A stretch of DNA of 64,000 bases from Falsiruegeria litorea R37 (GCF_900172225.1 NZ_FWFO01000001.1:1860001-1924000), one strand, 5' to 3'; positions 46,500-55,450 are shown, numbered from the stretch's first letter. The notes: a model not told the origin generated them from the sequence alone. Numbers and translations are program-made.

Positions 46500-46766
46500 C
46501 GTTCAAGCTCCTGTGATTTGGTGTGTTTCTCAGGTGAATTAAAACGATTCTAAACCGGCTTCAATGGGCGATTTTTCTGCCGGTGCAACTTGCCCGTTTT
46601 ACGTTGCGAAACATGTATTTGTGCCGCAAATTTGAGGTTAAGATGCCGCATTTGCACCAACCCATGCATAGCGGCCATGCGAAGCTGGTACTTTTTGTGA
46701 CGCGGCGTTATGATAGAAGGGAATGAATGCTGACCCAAGCCTCACCCCCAGCCAAGGGATCCTGAC

Positions 46767-47720
46767 GTGCGCGACCTGAAAATTCCCGAGCAACGCCACC
46801 CGGAAAAAGCCCATCGCCCGGACAATGCCCAGCCCAAGAAACCCAGCTGGATCCGCGTCAAGGCACCCGGCGGCAAAGGCTATGCCGACACCCACAAGAT
46901 CATGCGCGAGAACAACCTGGTCACCGTGTGTGAAGAGGCTGGCTGCCCGAACGTTGGCGAATGCTGGTCCCAGGGCCACGCCACCATGATGATCATGGGC
47001 GAGGTCTGCACGCGCGCCTGCACCTTCTGCAACATCGCAACCGGCAAACCGCCCGAGGATCTGGACGCGTTCGAGCCGGGCCGGGTCGCCCATGCGGTCG
47101 AAAAGCTGGGGCTTAATCACGTGGTCATCACATCCGTGGACCGTGACGACATCAAGGACGGCGGCGCCGAGCACTTTGCCCAAACTATCCGCGCCGTGCG
47201 CCACCGTTCGCCCAAAACCACGATCGAGATCCTGACGCCCGATTTCATCAAATGTGACCCTGCGGTGCTGGAAACCGTGGTCGAGGCGCGCCCTGACGTG
47301 TTCAACCACAACCTGGAAACCGTGCCGGGCCTATACCCCGAGGTGCGCCCTGGCGCCCGCTACTTCCACTCTCTGCGTTTGCTGCAACGGGTCAAGGAAC
47401 TCGACCCGTCGATGTTCACCAAATCCGGCATTATGGTGGGGCTGGGAGAGGACGAACAAGCCGTCCGCCAAGTCATGGACGACATGCGCGCCGCCGACAT
47501 CGACTTTCTGACCATCGGCCAATACCTACAGCCCACACCGAAACACCACGGTGTCGACCGCTTTGTCACGCCCGAGGAATTCGCAAGCTACGAAAAAGCC
47601 GCCTACGGCAAGGGCTTCCTGATGGTCTCGGCCACGCCGCTGACACGCTCGTCCTACCACGCGGGTGACGACTTTGCCCGCCTGCGCGACGCGCGTCAGG
47701 CCAAACTCGGTCAGCAATGA
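46767..47720 (+). CDS. lipA: Lipoyl synthase LipA
   Basis: 317 aa radical SAM enzyme inserting two sulfurs into octanoyl-lipoyl-domain Lys. GTG 46767 start with AAGGGA ribosome binding site. Two Fe-S clusters are readable: the auxiliary cluster Cys55, Cys60, Cys66 ([16 protein letters not shown]) and the radical SAM CxxxCxxC Cys81-Cys85-Cys88 ([11 protein letters not shown]). The C-terminal RSSYHA motif ([14 protein letters not shown]) provides the Ser ligand. The next gene begins with an ATGA overlap. LipB is not in this window. Confidence 0.97.
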   Translation: MRDLKIPEQRHPEKAHRPDNAQPKKPSWIRVKAPGGKGYADTHKIMRENNLVTVCEEAGCPNVGECWSQGHATMMIMGEVCTRACTFCNIATGKPPEDLDAFEPGRVAHAVEKLGLNHVVITSVDRDDIKDGGAEHFAQTIRAVRHRSPKTTIEILTPDFIKCDPAVLETVVEARPDVFNHNLETVPGLYPEVRPGARYFHSLRLLQRVKELDPSMFTKSGIMVGLGEDEQAVRQVMDDMRAADIDFLTIGQYLQPTPKHHGVDRFVTPEEFASYEKAAYGKGFLMVSATPLTRSSYHAGDDFARLRDARQAKLGQQ

Positions 47721-48859
47721 CGCCCGAACAGCTGACGCGCCTGACCGCGCTGCGCCACGATCTGCACCGCGCCCCCGAAATCTCGGGGGAAGAGGCGCAG
47801 ACCGCCGCCAAAATCGCCCAGATCATGCGCGATCTGGGGGCCGATCAGGTGCTCACTGGCATCGGCGGTCACGGCGTCGCCGCCATCTTTGACAGCACCC
47901 AACCCGGTCCCACTGTCGCCATCCGCTGCGAACTTGACGCGCTGCCCATCCCCGAAGAAACCGGCGCGCCGTATGCCTCTGAAACACCGGGCAAGGGCCA
48001 CCTCTGCGGCCACGACGGCCATATGACCATGGTTGTTGCGGTGGCCGAAAGCCTCGCCGCCAAACGCCCCGCCACGGGCCGCGCCGTGATGATCTTTCAA
48101 CCGGCCGAGGAGACCGGCAAGGGCGCGCCCGCCTTTCGCGCCGATCCTCAGTTCGCCCAAATCACTCCCGACATGGTCTTTTCCATGCACAACCTGCCCG
48201 GTCTGGCCCTGGGCCATGTCGAACTTTGCCGGTCCGCCGCCAACTGCGCCTCGCGCGGGATGCGCGTGGTGTTGACCGGCAAAACCTCGCACGCCGCCGC
48301 GCCCCAGGACGGGCAGTCACCCGCCGCCGTGATGGCGGACCTGATGCCGAAACTGGCCACTCTGGGGCAGGGCGGCCCGCTGAACGCAGACTTTGCTCTG
48401 ACCACACTGACCCATGCCCAGTTGGGAGAGCCCACCTTCGGCGTCGCGCCGGGACATGGCGAGCTGTGGGTCACCCTGCGCACCGTTACCGACACAAGGA
48501 TGGCGGCTCTGGTGGCAGAGGCCGAAACCCTCGTCCACACATCCGCCCAGGCCGCTGGCCTGCAGGTCACCATCACCTACGACGACATATTCGAGGCCTG
48601 CACCAATTCGCTTGAGGCAACCCAGCACCTGCACCAGACCTGCCAATCTCTGGACGTGCCCGTGCAGCTCACCGACACCCCACAAAAATTCTCCGAAGAT
48701 TTCGGCCAATTCGCCAAATCCGCCCAGTCCGCCATGTTCTGGCTGGGAAGCGGAGAGGCCCACCCCCAACTCCACAACCCCGACTACGATTTCCCCGACG
48801 CGCTGATCCCGGTCGGAGCCGCAATCTTCGAAACAACCCTCCGCCGCATCCTGGGTTAA
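47717..48859 (+). CDS. M20-family metallo-amidohydrolase (hippurate/indole-acetyl-amino acid hydrolase-like)
   Basis: 380 aa. Family M20D blocks: [15 protein letters not shown] at the N terminus, the metal-site [25 protein letters not shown] with the metal-binding Glu-Glu pair, and the later [12 protein letters not shown]-terminal [19 protein letters not shown] contains the last metal His. It hydrolyses N-acyl or N-carbamoyl amino acids; the exact substrate is unknown. It overlaps lipA by 4 bases, although no metabolic link is obvious. Confidence 0.92.
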   Translation: MTPEQLTRLTALRHDLHRAPEISGEEAQTAAKIAQIMRDLGADQVLTGIGGHGVAAIFDSTQPGPTVAIRCELDALPIPEETGAPYASETPGKGHLCGHDGHMTMVVAVAESLAAKRPATGRAVMIFQPAEETGKGAPAFRADPQFAQITPDMVFSMHNLPGLALGHVELCRSAANCASRGMRVVLTGKTSHAAAPQDGQSPAAVMADLMPKLATLGQGGPLNADFALTTLTHAQLGEPTFGVAPGHGELWVTLRTVTDTRMAALVAEAETLVHTSAQAAGLQVTITYDDIFEACTNSLEATQHLHQTCQSLDVPVQLTDTPQKFSEDFGQFAKSAQSAMFWLGSGEAHPQLHNPDYDFPDALIPVGAAIFETTLRRILG

Positions 48860-48871
48860 CAGCACACCCAA

Positions 48872-49000
48872 GGGCCACGCCCGACCCTGGGTGGGCGTCA
48901 GAACGCAGAGTTTGGCAACCCGCCATCAAAGATCACGATTGTTTCAGCAAATTCGAAACGTCACAAAACGCCCTCCCGGGGGGAGGGTCGGGCGTGGCCC
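48872..49000. repeat. 17-bp perfect inverted repeat with GC-rich extension
   Basis: GGGCCACGCCCGACCCT (48872-48888) is the exact reverse complement of 48984-49000, 95 bases apart, and inner segments GGGCGT/ACGCCC extend the pairing. It lies between the M20 gene stop and the AT-rich gene at 49082. It has no T tract, so it is not a plain terminator; it could be a mobile-element end, a recombination site or a long RNA stem. Confidence 0.6.
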
Positions 49001-49027
49001 GGCGGTGCCGGGGTGGCAATTCGATGT

Positions 49028-49944
49028 AAAAGTGTTTTCTTTGAAGGTATGGCTCGATAGACGACTTTTATCTAATCTATTCTAGTTCTTCAAACTTGAT
49101 TGACCGTCCATTTCCTTCCGCTTTCCCTCGACCATAATCTCCATCAGCGGTTCGTAGTCGGCGAAGTGTGTTCGGGGTGCACGTACTTTTACACTACCTG
49201 GCTTTAGGTATCCAGGTTTGTTACGAAACTTGTATGGAAGTCTAGGAATGGTAATATGAGAAATGAACCCTTGGAAAACAGCAGCGAATGCGATGGAGTT
49301 TGACTGCTGGGTGCCACCCACGTTTATTCTATACGCGGTGACTGGCAATATTACTTTGGAAAGGCTATCTGTCTTGAAGCCGCCGTCCCGTTGGGAGTTT
49401 TTGTCGTAGAGCCGCGAGATGAAACACGAACACAGTTTAAGAACATTTTTCCTGTCGGCATTTACAACGTTCAATAGCCTGTCAATGTCTGGGGTAGTGA
49501 CGCTCGCATTCTCATAGAAGTCGTTTCCAGATACACTGGCTCTCCAAAAAATCGACGCTAGCCCTTGTGCCAGTTGTTCAGCTGAAAAGCTGAGGGTAGC
49601 ACCTGAACCCTTTTCGATGAATGCTTTGTCCCAAGTTCTGTAAGCGTTTACGAGAGGGGCGTCGAACCTCTTGTTGAATTCTCGCTCGCAGTCTTCGCAT
49701 AGAAGTTTTGCCTTGCCTGTATCCTGAGATAGATGGATTTTCCCATCGCTGCCCGGAATTGCAATTAATTGACCGTTGTTATCTTTTGATATTGATCTGA
49801 AGAAAGCATCAGGTATCGCATGGGAGTCGCGTAGTTCTGCTGTGTTGTGGCAATAAGCGCATTTTTTCATTATTTATTCGTCATTTGTTGAGTGATGTTC
49901 TTTCGGCGGAAACGATGAAGTTTATTTTACTATAAAAAGTGTTT
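49028..49944. repeat. 10-bp direct repeat flanking the AT-rich gene
   Basis: AAAAGTGTTT occurs at 49028-49037 and 49935-49944, just outside both ends of the low-GC gene (49082-49870). Such a pair could be a target duplication or a remnant attachment site. In AT-rich sequence a 10-bp match can arise by chance, so this is weak evidence only. Confidence 0.3.
49082..49870 (-). CDS. AT-rich accessory gene, CxxC-H-CxxC (HNH-like) protein of unknown function
   Basis: 262 aa. The N terminus carries CAYCHNTAELRDSHAIPDAFF (Cys4, Cys7, His17) and LLCEDCEREFNKRF (Cys58, Cys61): a four-Cys zinc site with a SHxIP motif, as in HNH-nuclease-like hypothetical proteins often found in variable genome islands. 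The remaining ~190 residues show no motif I know, including LASIFWRASVSGNDFYENAS and ILPVTAYRINVGG. Base composition is clearly lower in GC and codon use less biased than in all neighbours, pointing to recent acquisition. No integrase, restriction or toxin partner is adjacent. A nuclease or defence role is speculation. Confidence 0.75.
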   Translation of the reverse strand: MKKCAYCHNTAELRDSHAIPDAFFRSISKDNNGQLIAIPGSDGKIHLSQDTGKAKLLCEDCEREFNKRFDAPLVNAYRTWDKAFIEKGSGATLSFSAEQLAQGLASIFWRASVSGNDFYENASVTTPDIDRLLNVVNADRKNVLKLCSCFISRLYDKNSQRDGGFKTDSLSKVILPVTAYRINVGGTQQSNSIAFAAVFQGFISHITIPRLPYKFRNKPGYLKPGSVKVRAPRTHFADYEPLMEIMVEGKRKEMDGQSSLKN

Positions 49945-49977
49945 AAAGGAAAGGTGGTTTCATATTAGGGTTCCGCT

Positions 49978-50045
49978 CGAAGGTGAACAAAGTTTGGTCC
50001 ATAGTTCGAAGTGGTCCTCTCAAGGTTTCAGAGAATTCACCTTCG
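49978..50045. repeat. 10-bp inverted repeat at the right edge of the AT-rich insert
   Basis: CGAAGGTGAA (49978-49987) and TTCACCTTCG (50036-50045) are perfect reverse complements 48 bases apart. They overlap the 3' end of the 55-aa peptide gene and may mark the border of the inserted segment or act as a terminator stem for that gene. Confidence 0.4.
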
Positions 50046-50187
50046 CCCACTCTGGCCAGAACCCAAAGTACTCAATCCCGAACAGGATCAAACACACCCC
50101 CAGCACGGCCAGTAACCGCAGCACCTGTTTCTCGGACGGCGGGTTGCGGGCTATGCGGGACATGCGCAGGAAATGGCGGATGTTCAT
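50020..50187 (-). CDS. 55-aa basic single-helix membrane peptide
   Basis: ATG 50187, stop 50020, 55 codons, with AAGGGG ribosome binding site upstream. A basic N terminus (MNIRHFLRMSRIARNPPSEK) is followed by one membrane helix (LRLLAVLGVCLILFGIEYFG) and a short C terminus with WPEWAK. The overall pattern, basic NPPS-x-K stretch then helix then WPxW, looks conserved in Rhodobacteraceae small proteins, as far as I recall, but I have no name for it. It lies downstream of hpt and the GTGCAC repeat array. Confidence 0.6.
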   Translation of the reverse strand: MNIRHFLRMSRIARNPPSEKQVLRLLAVLGVCLILFGIEYFGFWPEWAKVNSLKP

Positions 50188-50234
50188 ACTCGGCCCCTTG
50201 GATCAAAACGTGCTGCACTGCGGCGCATCAGGCG

Positions 50235-50273
50235 GTGCACGCTTGGTGCACGGGTAGTGCACGCATAGTGCAC
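50235..50273. repeat. Four GTGCAC palindromes at exact 11-bp spacing
   Basis: GTGCAC begins at 50235, 50246, 50257 and 50268, with variable 5-base spacers (GCTTG, GGGTA, GCATA). One palindrome per helical turn puts all sites on one DNA face, as in operators for cooperatively binding proteins. It lies just upstream of the 55-aa gene (start 50187) and 15 bases after the hpt stop on the - strand. Confidence 0.6.
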
Positions 50274-50287
50274 CCCGTTTTCAGTCG

Positions 50288-50836
50288 TTATTCTGCATCC
50301 GCAACAAAGCGCACCTTGCCGATGAAGGGCAGGTTGCGGTTGCGTTGCGCATAGTCGATGCCATAGCCCACGACAAATTCATCCGGGATTTCAAACCCGA
50401 TCCAATCAGAGCGGAAATCGACCTCGCGCCGGGATGGTTTGTCCAGCAGGGCGATGGATTTCAGGCGCGCAGGCGAGCGGCTTTGCAGCAGGTGGGTGAC
50501 GTGGTTCAACGTGTGGCCCGTATCGACGATATCCTCGACCACCAGCACGTCGCGCCCTTCAATTGCGCCGCGCAAGTCTTTGAGAATACGCACTTCTCGG
50601 CTGCTTTCCATCGCGTCGCCATAAGATGACGCCTCCAGGAAATCCACTTCGATGGGCAGGTCCAGCTCACGCACCAGATCGGCGATGAACACAAATGAGC
50701 CGCGCAAAAGCCCCACCACGACCAGCTTGTCAGTGTCTGCAAACTCGGTCTGGATCTCGCGACACAGCTCCTCGATCCGGGCCGCGATGGCCTTGGCCGA
50801 AATCATCGTATCAATCACATATGCGCGGTCGCTCAT
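50288..50836 (-). CDS. hpt: Hypoxanthine phosphoribosyltransferase
   Basis: 182 aa, purine salvage enzyme converting hypoxanthine or guanine with PRPP to the nucleotide. Conserved blocks: [20 protein letters not shown] and the PRPP-binding [17 protein letters not shown], then [46 protein letters not shown] at the C terminus. ATG 50836 with an AGGGGGC ribosome binding site fits the family start; the frame is open to 51271 but that part overlaps coq10. Divergent from coq10. Confidence 0.95.
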   Translation of the reverse strand: MSDRAYVIDTMISAKAIAARIEELCREIQTEFADTDKLVVVGLLRGSFVFIADLVRELDLPIEVDFLEASSYGDAMESSREVRILKDLRGAIEGRDVLVVEDIVDTGHTLNHVTHLLQSRSPARLKSIALLDKPSRREVDFRSDWIGFEIPDEFVVGYGIDYAQRNRNLPFIGKVRFVADAE

Positions 50837-50908
50837 CACTGCCCCCTTGATCTTTCGCGCGCAACATACGACATGATCGCCCAGAGTCACCCCAAAATAT
50901 AGGCCAAA

Positions 50909-51355
50909 ATGCCCACCCATTCCGAGACCCGCCATCTGCCGTACACCGCGCAACAGATGTATGATCTGGTCGCGGATGTCGGCGAATACCCCAAGTTTCT
51001 GCCCTGGTGTTCCGCCGCCCGCATCCGCCGCACGCAAGAGGTGGAACAGGCTGTTGTGATGGACGCCGATCTGGTGATCTCGTTCAAGGTGTTCCGCGAG
51101 CGGTTTGGCAGCCGGGTCACGCTGTTTCCGGGCGCGCACAAGATCGACACCGAATACCTGGACGGCCCCTTTAGCCACATGAAGTCCACTTGGGCCTTTG
51201 TCGATCACCCCGATGGCGGTTGCGAAGTGTCGTTCTTTGTCGATTTCGAGTTTAAAAATGCCATACTTCAAGGGGTTATAGGTGTAGTCTTCAACGAAGC
51301 GATGCAGCGGATCGTACGCGCATTTGAACGTCGCGCCGCCGAGCTTTACAACTAG
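50909..51355 (+). CDS. COQ10/RatA-type START-domain protein
   Basis: 148 aa SRPBCC/START-fold protein of the ubiquinone-binding Coq10 family. N-terminal [30 protein letters not shown] and C-terminal [38 protein letters not shown] match the family end to end. In mitochondria Coq10 carries or chaperones ubiquinone; the bacterial relative RatA was proposed as a ribosome-association toxin, but the former role is more likely in alphaproteobacteria. The next gene begins 38 bases downstream. Confidence 0.9.
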   Translation: MPTHSETRHLPYTAQQMYDLVADVGEYPKFLPWCSAARIRRTQEVEQAVVMDADLVISFKVFRERFGSRVTLFPGAHKIDTEYLDGPFSHMKSTWAFVDHPDGGCEVSFFVDFEFKNAILQGVIGVVFNEAMQRIVRAFERRAAELYN

Positions 51356-51392
51356 GCTTTACCCCCCTCAGCGGCGCGCTACACTGCGCTCC

Positions 51393-52682
51393 ATGACTCA
51401 GCTGACCTCGCATTTGGCGGACTTTGCCGCCGGCCCCGTGACCACCACCGCGTCTGCCCGGTTGGTGACCTCATTGTCCGCGCTCGATTGGTTCGCCGTA
51501 GGGCGTGCAGGCCGGGCTGAACCCGTGTCCGAGATCGTCCGCGACATGGTGTTTGTCGAACAGGGGGCGGGCCAGGCGCAGGTCTTTGGCGGCGGCGCAG
51601 CGCCAGCACGCTCTGCGGTATTGGCCAACGGCACCATCAGCCACGCGCTCGATTACGACGACACCCATTTCGCCCACATCGGTCACCCGTCGGTGGCGGT
51701 TTTTCCGGCAGCGCTTGCCATGGCCGAGATGCGGGACCTGCCGCTGGTTGAATTCCTCGAAGCTGCGTTGATCGGGATGGAGGTTTCGGTCCGTGTGGGC
51801 CTGTGGCTGGGGCGCAGCCACTATCAGACCGGGTTTCATCAGACTGCGACGGCGGGGGCCTTTGGGGCCGCCGTGGCCGCTGGTCGGCTGGTGGGGCTGC
51901 AGGCCGATGGCATGGCGCAGGTCCTGGGCCTGACCGCCACACGCGCGGCGGGGCTCAAGGCGCAGTTCGGAACAATGGGCAAGCCTTACAACGCAGGCCT
52001 TGCAGCCGCAGCCGGTGTTGAGACCGTGCAACTGGTTCAACGCGGGTTTCAAGCCAATCCGGACGCGCTCGAAGGGGACTTTGGCTTTGGCGCCACCCAT
52101 CACGGAGAGGGTAACCTGAACGAGGCGCTCGAGGGGCTCGGCGCCGAATGGCTGTTCGAGTCCGTGAGCCACAAGTTTCACGCCTGCTGTCACGGCCTCC
52201 ACGCCGCGCTCGAGGCCGCGCGCACGCTGGATATCGCCGAGCCCGAGGTTGCCGAGATGACTGTGCGCACCCATCCACGCTGGATGAGCGTGTGCAATCA
52301 GCCGGAACCGACCACGGGCCTTGGCGCCAAGTTTTCGTATCGCACGGTGCTGGCCATGCATGCGCTTGGCCACGACACCGCGCGGCTCGACAGTTATTCC
52401 GAGGCGGTCTGTGCCGATCCGCGTCTGATTGCGCTGCGGGGCCGTATCAACGTCGAGGCGGATGAGACCCTGACCGAAACCCAGGCCCATCTGTCGATCC
52501 TGCGCCGCGATGGGAGCCGGGATGAAGCGACCCATGACCTGCAGGCGCCCCTGCCATTGGCTACGCGAGAGGAACGGGTGCGCACCAAGGCCGCCAAGTT
52601 GATCGGTGGACCGTTGACAGATGAGGTCTGGTCACTCCTGCGCACCGGAGGCCGCGCGGCGGATCTGGCTGAGCGTTTGTAG
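51393..52682 (+). CDS. MmgE/PrpD-family protein
   Basis: 429 aa. The family includes 2-methylcitrate dehydratase (PrpD) and itaconate/aconitate-related decarboxylases. Conserved blocks: LANGTISHALDYDDTHFAHIGHPSVAVFPAALA, GYHQTATAGAFGAAVAAGRLVGL-like (here GFHQTATAGAFGAAVAAGRL), FGTMGKPYNAGLAAAAGV and KFHACCHGLHAALEAA. No prpB/prpC are adjacent, so the substrate is open. I start at ATG 51393; the open frame begins inside the coq10 gene. Confidence 0.9.
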   Translation: MTQLTSHLADFAAGPVTTTASARLVTSLSALDWFAVGRAGRAEPVSEIVRDMVFVEQGAGQAQVFGGGAAPARSAVLANGTISHALDYDDTHFAHIGHPSVAVFPAALAMAEMRDLPLVEFLEAALIGMEVSVRVGLWLGRSHYQTGFHQTATAGAFGAAVAAGRLVGLQADGMAQVLGLTATRAAGLKAQFGTMGKPYNAGLAAAAGVETVQLVQRGFQANPDALEGDFGFGATHHGEGNLNEALEGLGAEWLFESVSHKFHACCHGLHAALEAARTLDIAEPEVAEMTVRTHPRWMSVCNQPEPTTGLGAKFSYRTVLAMHALGHDTARLDSYSEAVCADPRLIALRGRINVEADETLTETQAHLSILRRDGSRDEATHDLQAPLPLATREERVRTKAAKLIGGPLTDEVWSLLRTGGRAADLAERL

Positions 52683-52683
52683 T

Positions 52684-53034
52684 ATGAGCTCTTTCAGGCG
52701 GTCTCTGGTGATGGGATCCATTGCCTTGATGGTCTTCTTTGCAAACGCGATCCATTCGATGTTCTTCTCTGACATCGTGCTGGAGAACGACTTGGCCTAT
52801 CTCGCTGAGAATTGCGTTGGGATAGAGAATGAGCAGCGCGAGAAGATTGGCGACCATGTTTTGCGAGACACGACGTTTGGTGGCGCATGGTACATCTTTT
52901 CCCAGAAAGTCGAGGCTAACAGTCCCGGCGATTTTGAAGCAGCTTGGCGTTCCACTTGGTCCGAAGCCTTTTGCGTGCCCGTCGTCGGATGTGCGATCCC
53001 CGTTTCAATGCGGAATCAGTGTGTCGCGGGCTGA
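52684..53034 (+). CDS. Hypothetical 116-aa protein with N-terminal hydrophobic segment
   Basis: ATG 52684 stands one base after the prpD-like stop. N-terminal SLVMGSIALMVFFANAIHSMFF could be a signal or anchor; the rest is soluble with two Cys pairs at the C-terminal end (FCVPVVGCAIP; NQCVAG). No family is recognised and the ribosome binding site is poor. Base composition is slightly lower in GC than around. It is followed by the bidirectional terminator at 53075. A gene fragment or non-coding stretch is a real alternative. Confidence 0.35.
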   Translation: MSSFRRSLVMGSIALMVFFANAIHSMFFSDIVLENDLAYLAENCVGIENEQREKIGDHVLRDTTFGGAWYIFSQKVEANSPGDFEAAWRSTWSEAFCVPVVGCAIPVSMRNQCVAG

Positions 53035-53074
53035 AACGTCCACCAACTTGCTTGTGATTGGCTTGCCAAACTAG

Positions 53075-53104
53075 AAAAGCGGGCCTCCCAAGAGACCCGC
53101 TTTT
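53075..53104. terminator. Bidirectional terminator between the prpD-like unit and amtB
   Basis: AAAAGCGGGcCTC-CCAA-GAGaCCCGCTTTT: near-perfect 13-bp stem flanked by A4 and T4, so it can act for both the + strand unit ending at 53034 and the - strand amtB gene ending at 53141. Confidence 0.85.
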
Positions 53105-53140
53105 CGCTGCCCTTGCGGGCATAAGTCAGCCAAGGTGGGC

Positions 53141-54322
53141 TCAGCTGCTTATGTCATAGGCCCGTTCGCCGTGTACGCTCAGGTCCAGACCATTTGTTTC
53201 GGTCTCGGCGTCTACGCGAAGCGGGGTGACAAGTGCAACCAGTTTCACCAGGATCACGGTCACAACTGCCGTGAAGACACCCACGATCACCAGGCCCCCC
53301 AGCTGGGCCGCCCAGCTTCCCAGGCCGAATACGGCGATCATGATGGTGCCAAAGATGCCGCCCACGCCGTGGACCGCAAAAACATCCAGCGTGTCGTCGA
53401 TCTTGAGCATGTTGCGCACGACATTCACCGCTTCTTGGCACAGGATACCGGCCACTGCACCAATGACCAACGCTTGAGCCGGATCAACAAAGCCAGATGC
53501 CGGTGTGATCGAGGCCAGACCCGCGATGGTACCGGTCACCAGACCCACCATCGACGCCTTGCCGTATTTGATCTTTTCCCACAGTGCCCAGGTCAGCGAG
53601 GCGGTCGCTGCAGAAATATGCGTCACGGTCAGCGCCATCGCAGCACCGCCGTCAGCAGCCAGTTGCGAGCCACCGTTGAAGCCGAACCAGCCAACCCACA
53701 GCATCGCAGCACCGATCATCACAAAACCAGGGCTGTGCGGTGGGGTGGTGCGGTGACGGCGTGGGCCGAGGAAAAAGGCGATGATCAGCGCGGCCAGACC
53801 TGCGGTTTCGTGAACCACGATGCCGCCGGCAAAGTCCTTGACGCCGGTTTCACCAAAGATGCCACCATCGGCCAGGAACCCGCCGCCCCAGATCCAGTGA
53901 ACCACCGGCGCATAACACAAGAGCATCCAGAGGCCCGAGAAGGTCAGGACAAAGCCAAAGCCCACACGCTCGACATAGGCGCCCACGATCAGGGCGGGCG
54001 TGATGATGGCGAATGTCATCTGGAACGCAAAGAACAGCACCTCGGGCAGGGTGCCCGACAGGGTGTCCGGCGTGATGCCCAGCAGGAACATCTTGTCCAG
54101 CCCGCCCCAGTAGCCCGATGTGCCGCCGCCAAAGGCGATGGAATATCCGGCGATCAACCACAGGATGCTCATCAAACAGGCAATGGCAAAGCAGTGCATG
54201 AACACGCTGAGTACATTTCGGGCACGCACAAGACCGCCATAAAACAGCGCAAGGCCGGGCAATGTCATGAAAAGGACCAGGGCGGTTGCCACAATGATCC
54301 AGGCTGTATCGGCTCCATTCAT
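53141..54322 (-). CDS. amtB: Ammonium transporter AmtB
   Basis: 393 aa, eleven-helix Amt/MEP/Rh channel. ATG 54322 follows a strong AGGAGAGG site. Family marks: FYGGLVRARNVLSVFMHC, the pore motif with His in AGGIVVHETAGLAALIIAF (first pore His) and VFAVHGVGGIFGTIM (second pore His), plus FGFNGGSQL. The C-terminal tail (LRVDAETETNGLDLSVHGERAYDISS) is the regulated segment contacting PII proteins. No glnK gene is adjacent, unlike the usual glnK-amtB pair, so the PII partner must be encoded elsewhere. It precedes the ispDF-pgpA-cinA group by about 140 bases. Confidence 0.95.
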   Translation of the reverse strand: MNGADTAWIIVATALVLFMTLPGLALFYGGLVRARNVLSVFMHCFAIACLMSILWLIAGYSIAFGGGTSGYWGGLDKMFLLGITPDTLSGTLPEVLFFAFQMTFAIITPALIVGAYVERVGFGFVLTFSGLWMLLCYAPVVHWIWGGGFLADGGIFGETGVKDFAGGIVVHETAGLAALIIAFFLGPRRHRTTPPHSPGFVMIGAAMLWVGWFGFNGGSQLAADGGAAMALTVTHISAATASLTWALWEKIKYGKASMVGLVTGTIAGLASITPASGFVDPAQALVIGAVAGILCQEAVNVVRNMLKIDDTLDVFAVHGVGGIFGTIMIAVFGLGSWAAQLGGLVIVGVFTAVVTVILVKLVALVTPLRVDAETETNGLDLSVHGERAYDISS

Positions 54323-54461
54323 GGGGCCTCTCCTTTTCGGTAAGCGAGTGGTTCTCAGCGTTGAACCCAAAGCCGCTTGGGGAAAAAAGAGGCACCTGCC
54401 GCAAAACCCGCCTGTTTTTGACGCTTTTTGCGATGTGGTGAAAAAATAAGCGTTGTTTTTG

Positions 54462-54953
54462 CTAGCCGCCCTGATTTTCGGCGATACGTGAAAGGCCGGT
54501 CTGCAAGAGCTTGAGCGCGTGGTCTCGTGCCGCCAGCCGCACCTGGTCGCGACCAAGGGCGCCAAACTCGATGGTTTCGGTGGTGGTGGGCAGGCCCGAG
54601 CCGGCCAACCCGAAGCATACGCGCCCTTCGGGCTTGAACTCGGACCCGCCGGGACCAGCGATGCCGGTGATTGAAACGGTCAAATGCACCGGGGCATGGG
54701 CCAGGGCGCCCTCCGCCATCTCAAGCGCCACCTCTTCGGACACGGCGCCGACCGCATCCAGGGTTGTGGGTTTCACTCCCAGCATCTCTTGCTTGGCGCG
54801 GTTGGTATAGGTGACAAAGCTGCGTTCAACCACGGCCGAGCTGCCGGGAATGTCGGTCAGCGCGGCGGCCACCATGCCGCCTGTGCAGCTTTCTGCCGTG
54901 GCGATCATGACACCCAGGCGTTTCGCCTCATCCAGAAGGTCAGTTACGTTCAT
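54462..54953 (-). CDS. CinA-C family amidohydrolase (PncC-like)
   Basis: 163 aa, the stand-alone C-terminal CinA domain, which in E. coli PncC deamidates nicotinamide mononucleotide in pyridine-nucleotide recycling. Signatures: MIATAESCTGGMVAAALTDIPGSS at the N terminus, VVERSFVTYTNRAKQEMLGV and the later SITGIAGPGGSEFKPEGRVCFGL. No MoaB-like CinA-N domain is present. Overlaps pgpA by 4 bases, the last gene of the ispDF-pgpA-cinA unit. Confidence 0.93.
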   Translation of the reverse strand: MNVTDLLDEAKRLGVMIATAESCTGGMVAAALTDIPGSSAVVERSFVTYTNRAKQEMLGVKPTTLDAVGAVSEEVALEMAEGALAHAPVHLTVSITGIAGPGGSEFKPEGRVCFGLAGSGLPTTTETIEFGALGRDQVRLAARDHALKLLQTGLSRIAENQGG

Positions 54954-55450
54954 AGCCCCAGCACCCCATGTGAAAAGCCTGCGAGCAGCGCCACGCCGAT
55001 GGCGGCAAAGACACCCGCGATCAGGTCATCGAGCATCACACCAAGCGCGTCACCGCGCCGGTCGGCCCAGCCAATGGGGCCGGGCTTGGTGATATCGAAC
55101 AGACGGAACAGCAAGAACCCGGCGACCCAACCGGGCCAAAGCGCGGTGATCTCGATCCCATGGGACCAGGCCGGGTACGAGATCGCCATGAGCGCGATGA
55201 ACTGGCCTGCAACCTCATCAATCACGATCTCGGACGGGTCGTGATCGTCTTGTCCGGCGGTCATCACGCCGGTAGCCCAAATTCCCGCGACGATGGCCAC
55301 AACAGTGGCAATCGCCAGCAGGGGAAAGCCACCCAATTGGTGCAGCGCATAGGTCAGGGGCAGGGTGACCAGCGACCCCCAGGTGCCCGGTGCGGGGCGC
55401 AGGTAGCCGACGCCGCCAACCGTTGCGATGGCTTTTGCCAGCCCCATCAT
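54950..55450 (-). CDS. pgpA: Phosphatidylglycerophosphatase A
   Basis: 166 aa membrane phosphatase removing phosphate from PGP to give phosphatidylglycerol. Blocks: [27 protein letters not shown] at the N terminus, the acidic active-site [20 protein letters not shown] and [36 protein letters not shown]. About four membrane helices. ATG 55450 overlaps the ispDF stop (ATGATGA region, stop 55447-55449), so translation is coupled on both sides. Confidence 0.95.
   Translation of the reverse strand: MMGLAKAIATVGGVGYLRPAPGTWGSLVTLPLTYALHQLGGFPLLAIATVVAIVAGIWATGVMTAGQDDHDPSEIVIDEVAGQFIALMAISYPAWSHGIEITALWPGWVAGFLLFRLFDITKPGPIGWADRRGDALGVMLDDLIAGVFAAIGVALLAGFSHGVLGL

Noticed and set aside
50837-51271. 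Upstream extension of the hpt frame
   Set aside because: It runs antisense through coq10; the conserved hpt start is ATG 50836.
52632-52775. 47-aa - strand frame (MSEKNIEWIAFAKKTIKAMD...) with protein-like composition
   Set aside because: It overlaps the 3' end of the prpD-like gene and the + strand hypothetical ORF, and has no ribosome binding site; left out as a gene.
54323-54565. 80-codon upstream extension of amtB
   Set aside because: It overlaps the cinA 3' end, and ATG 54322 has a strong ribosome binding site directly before the conserved first helix.
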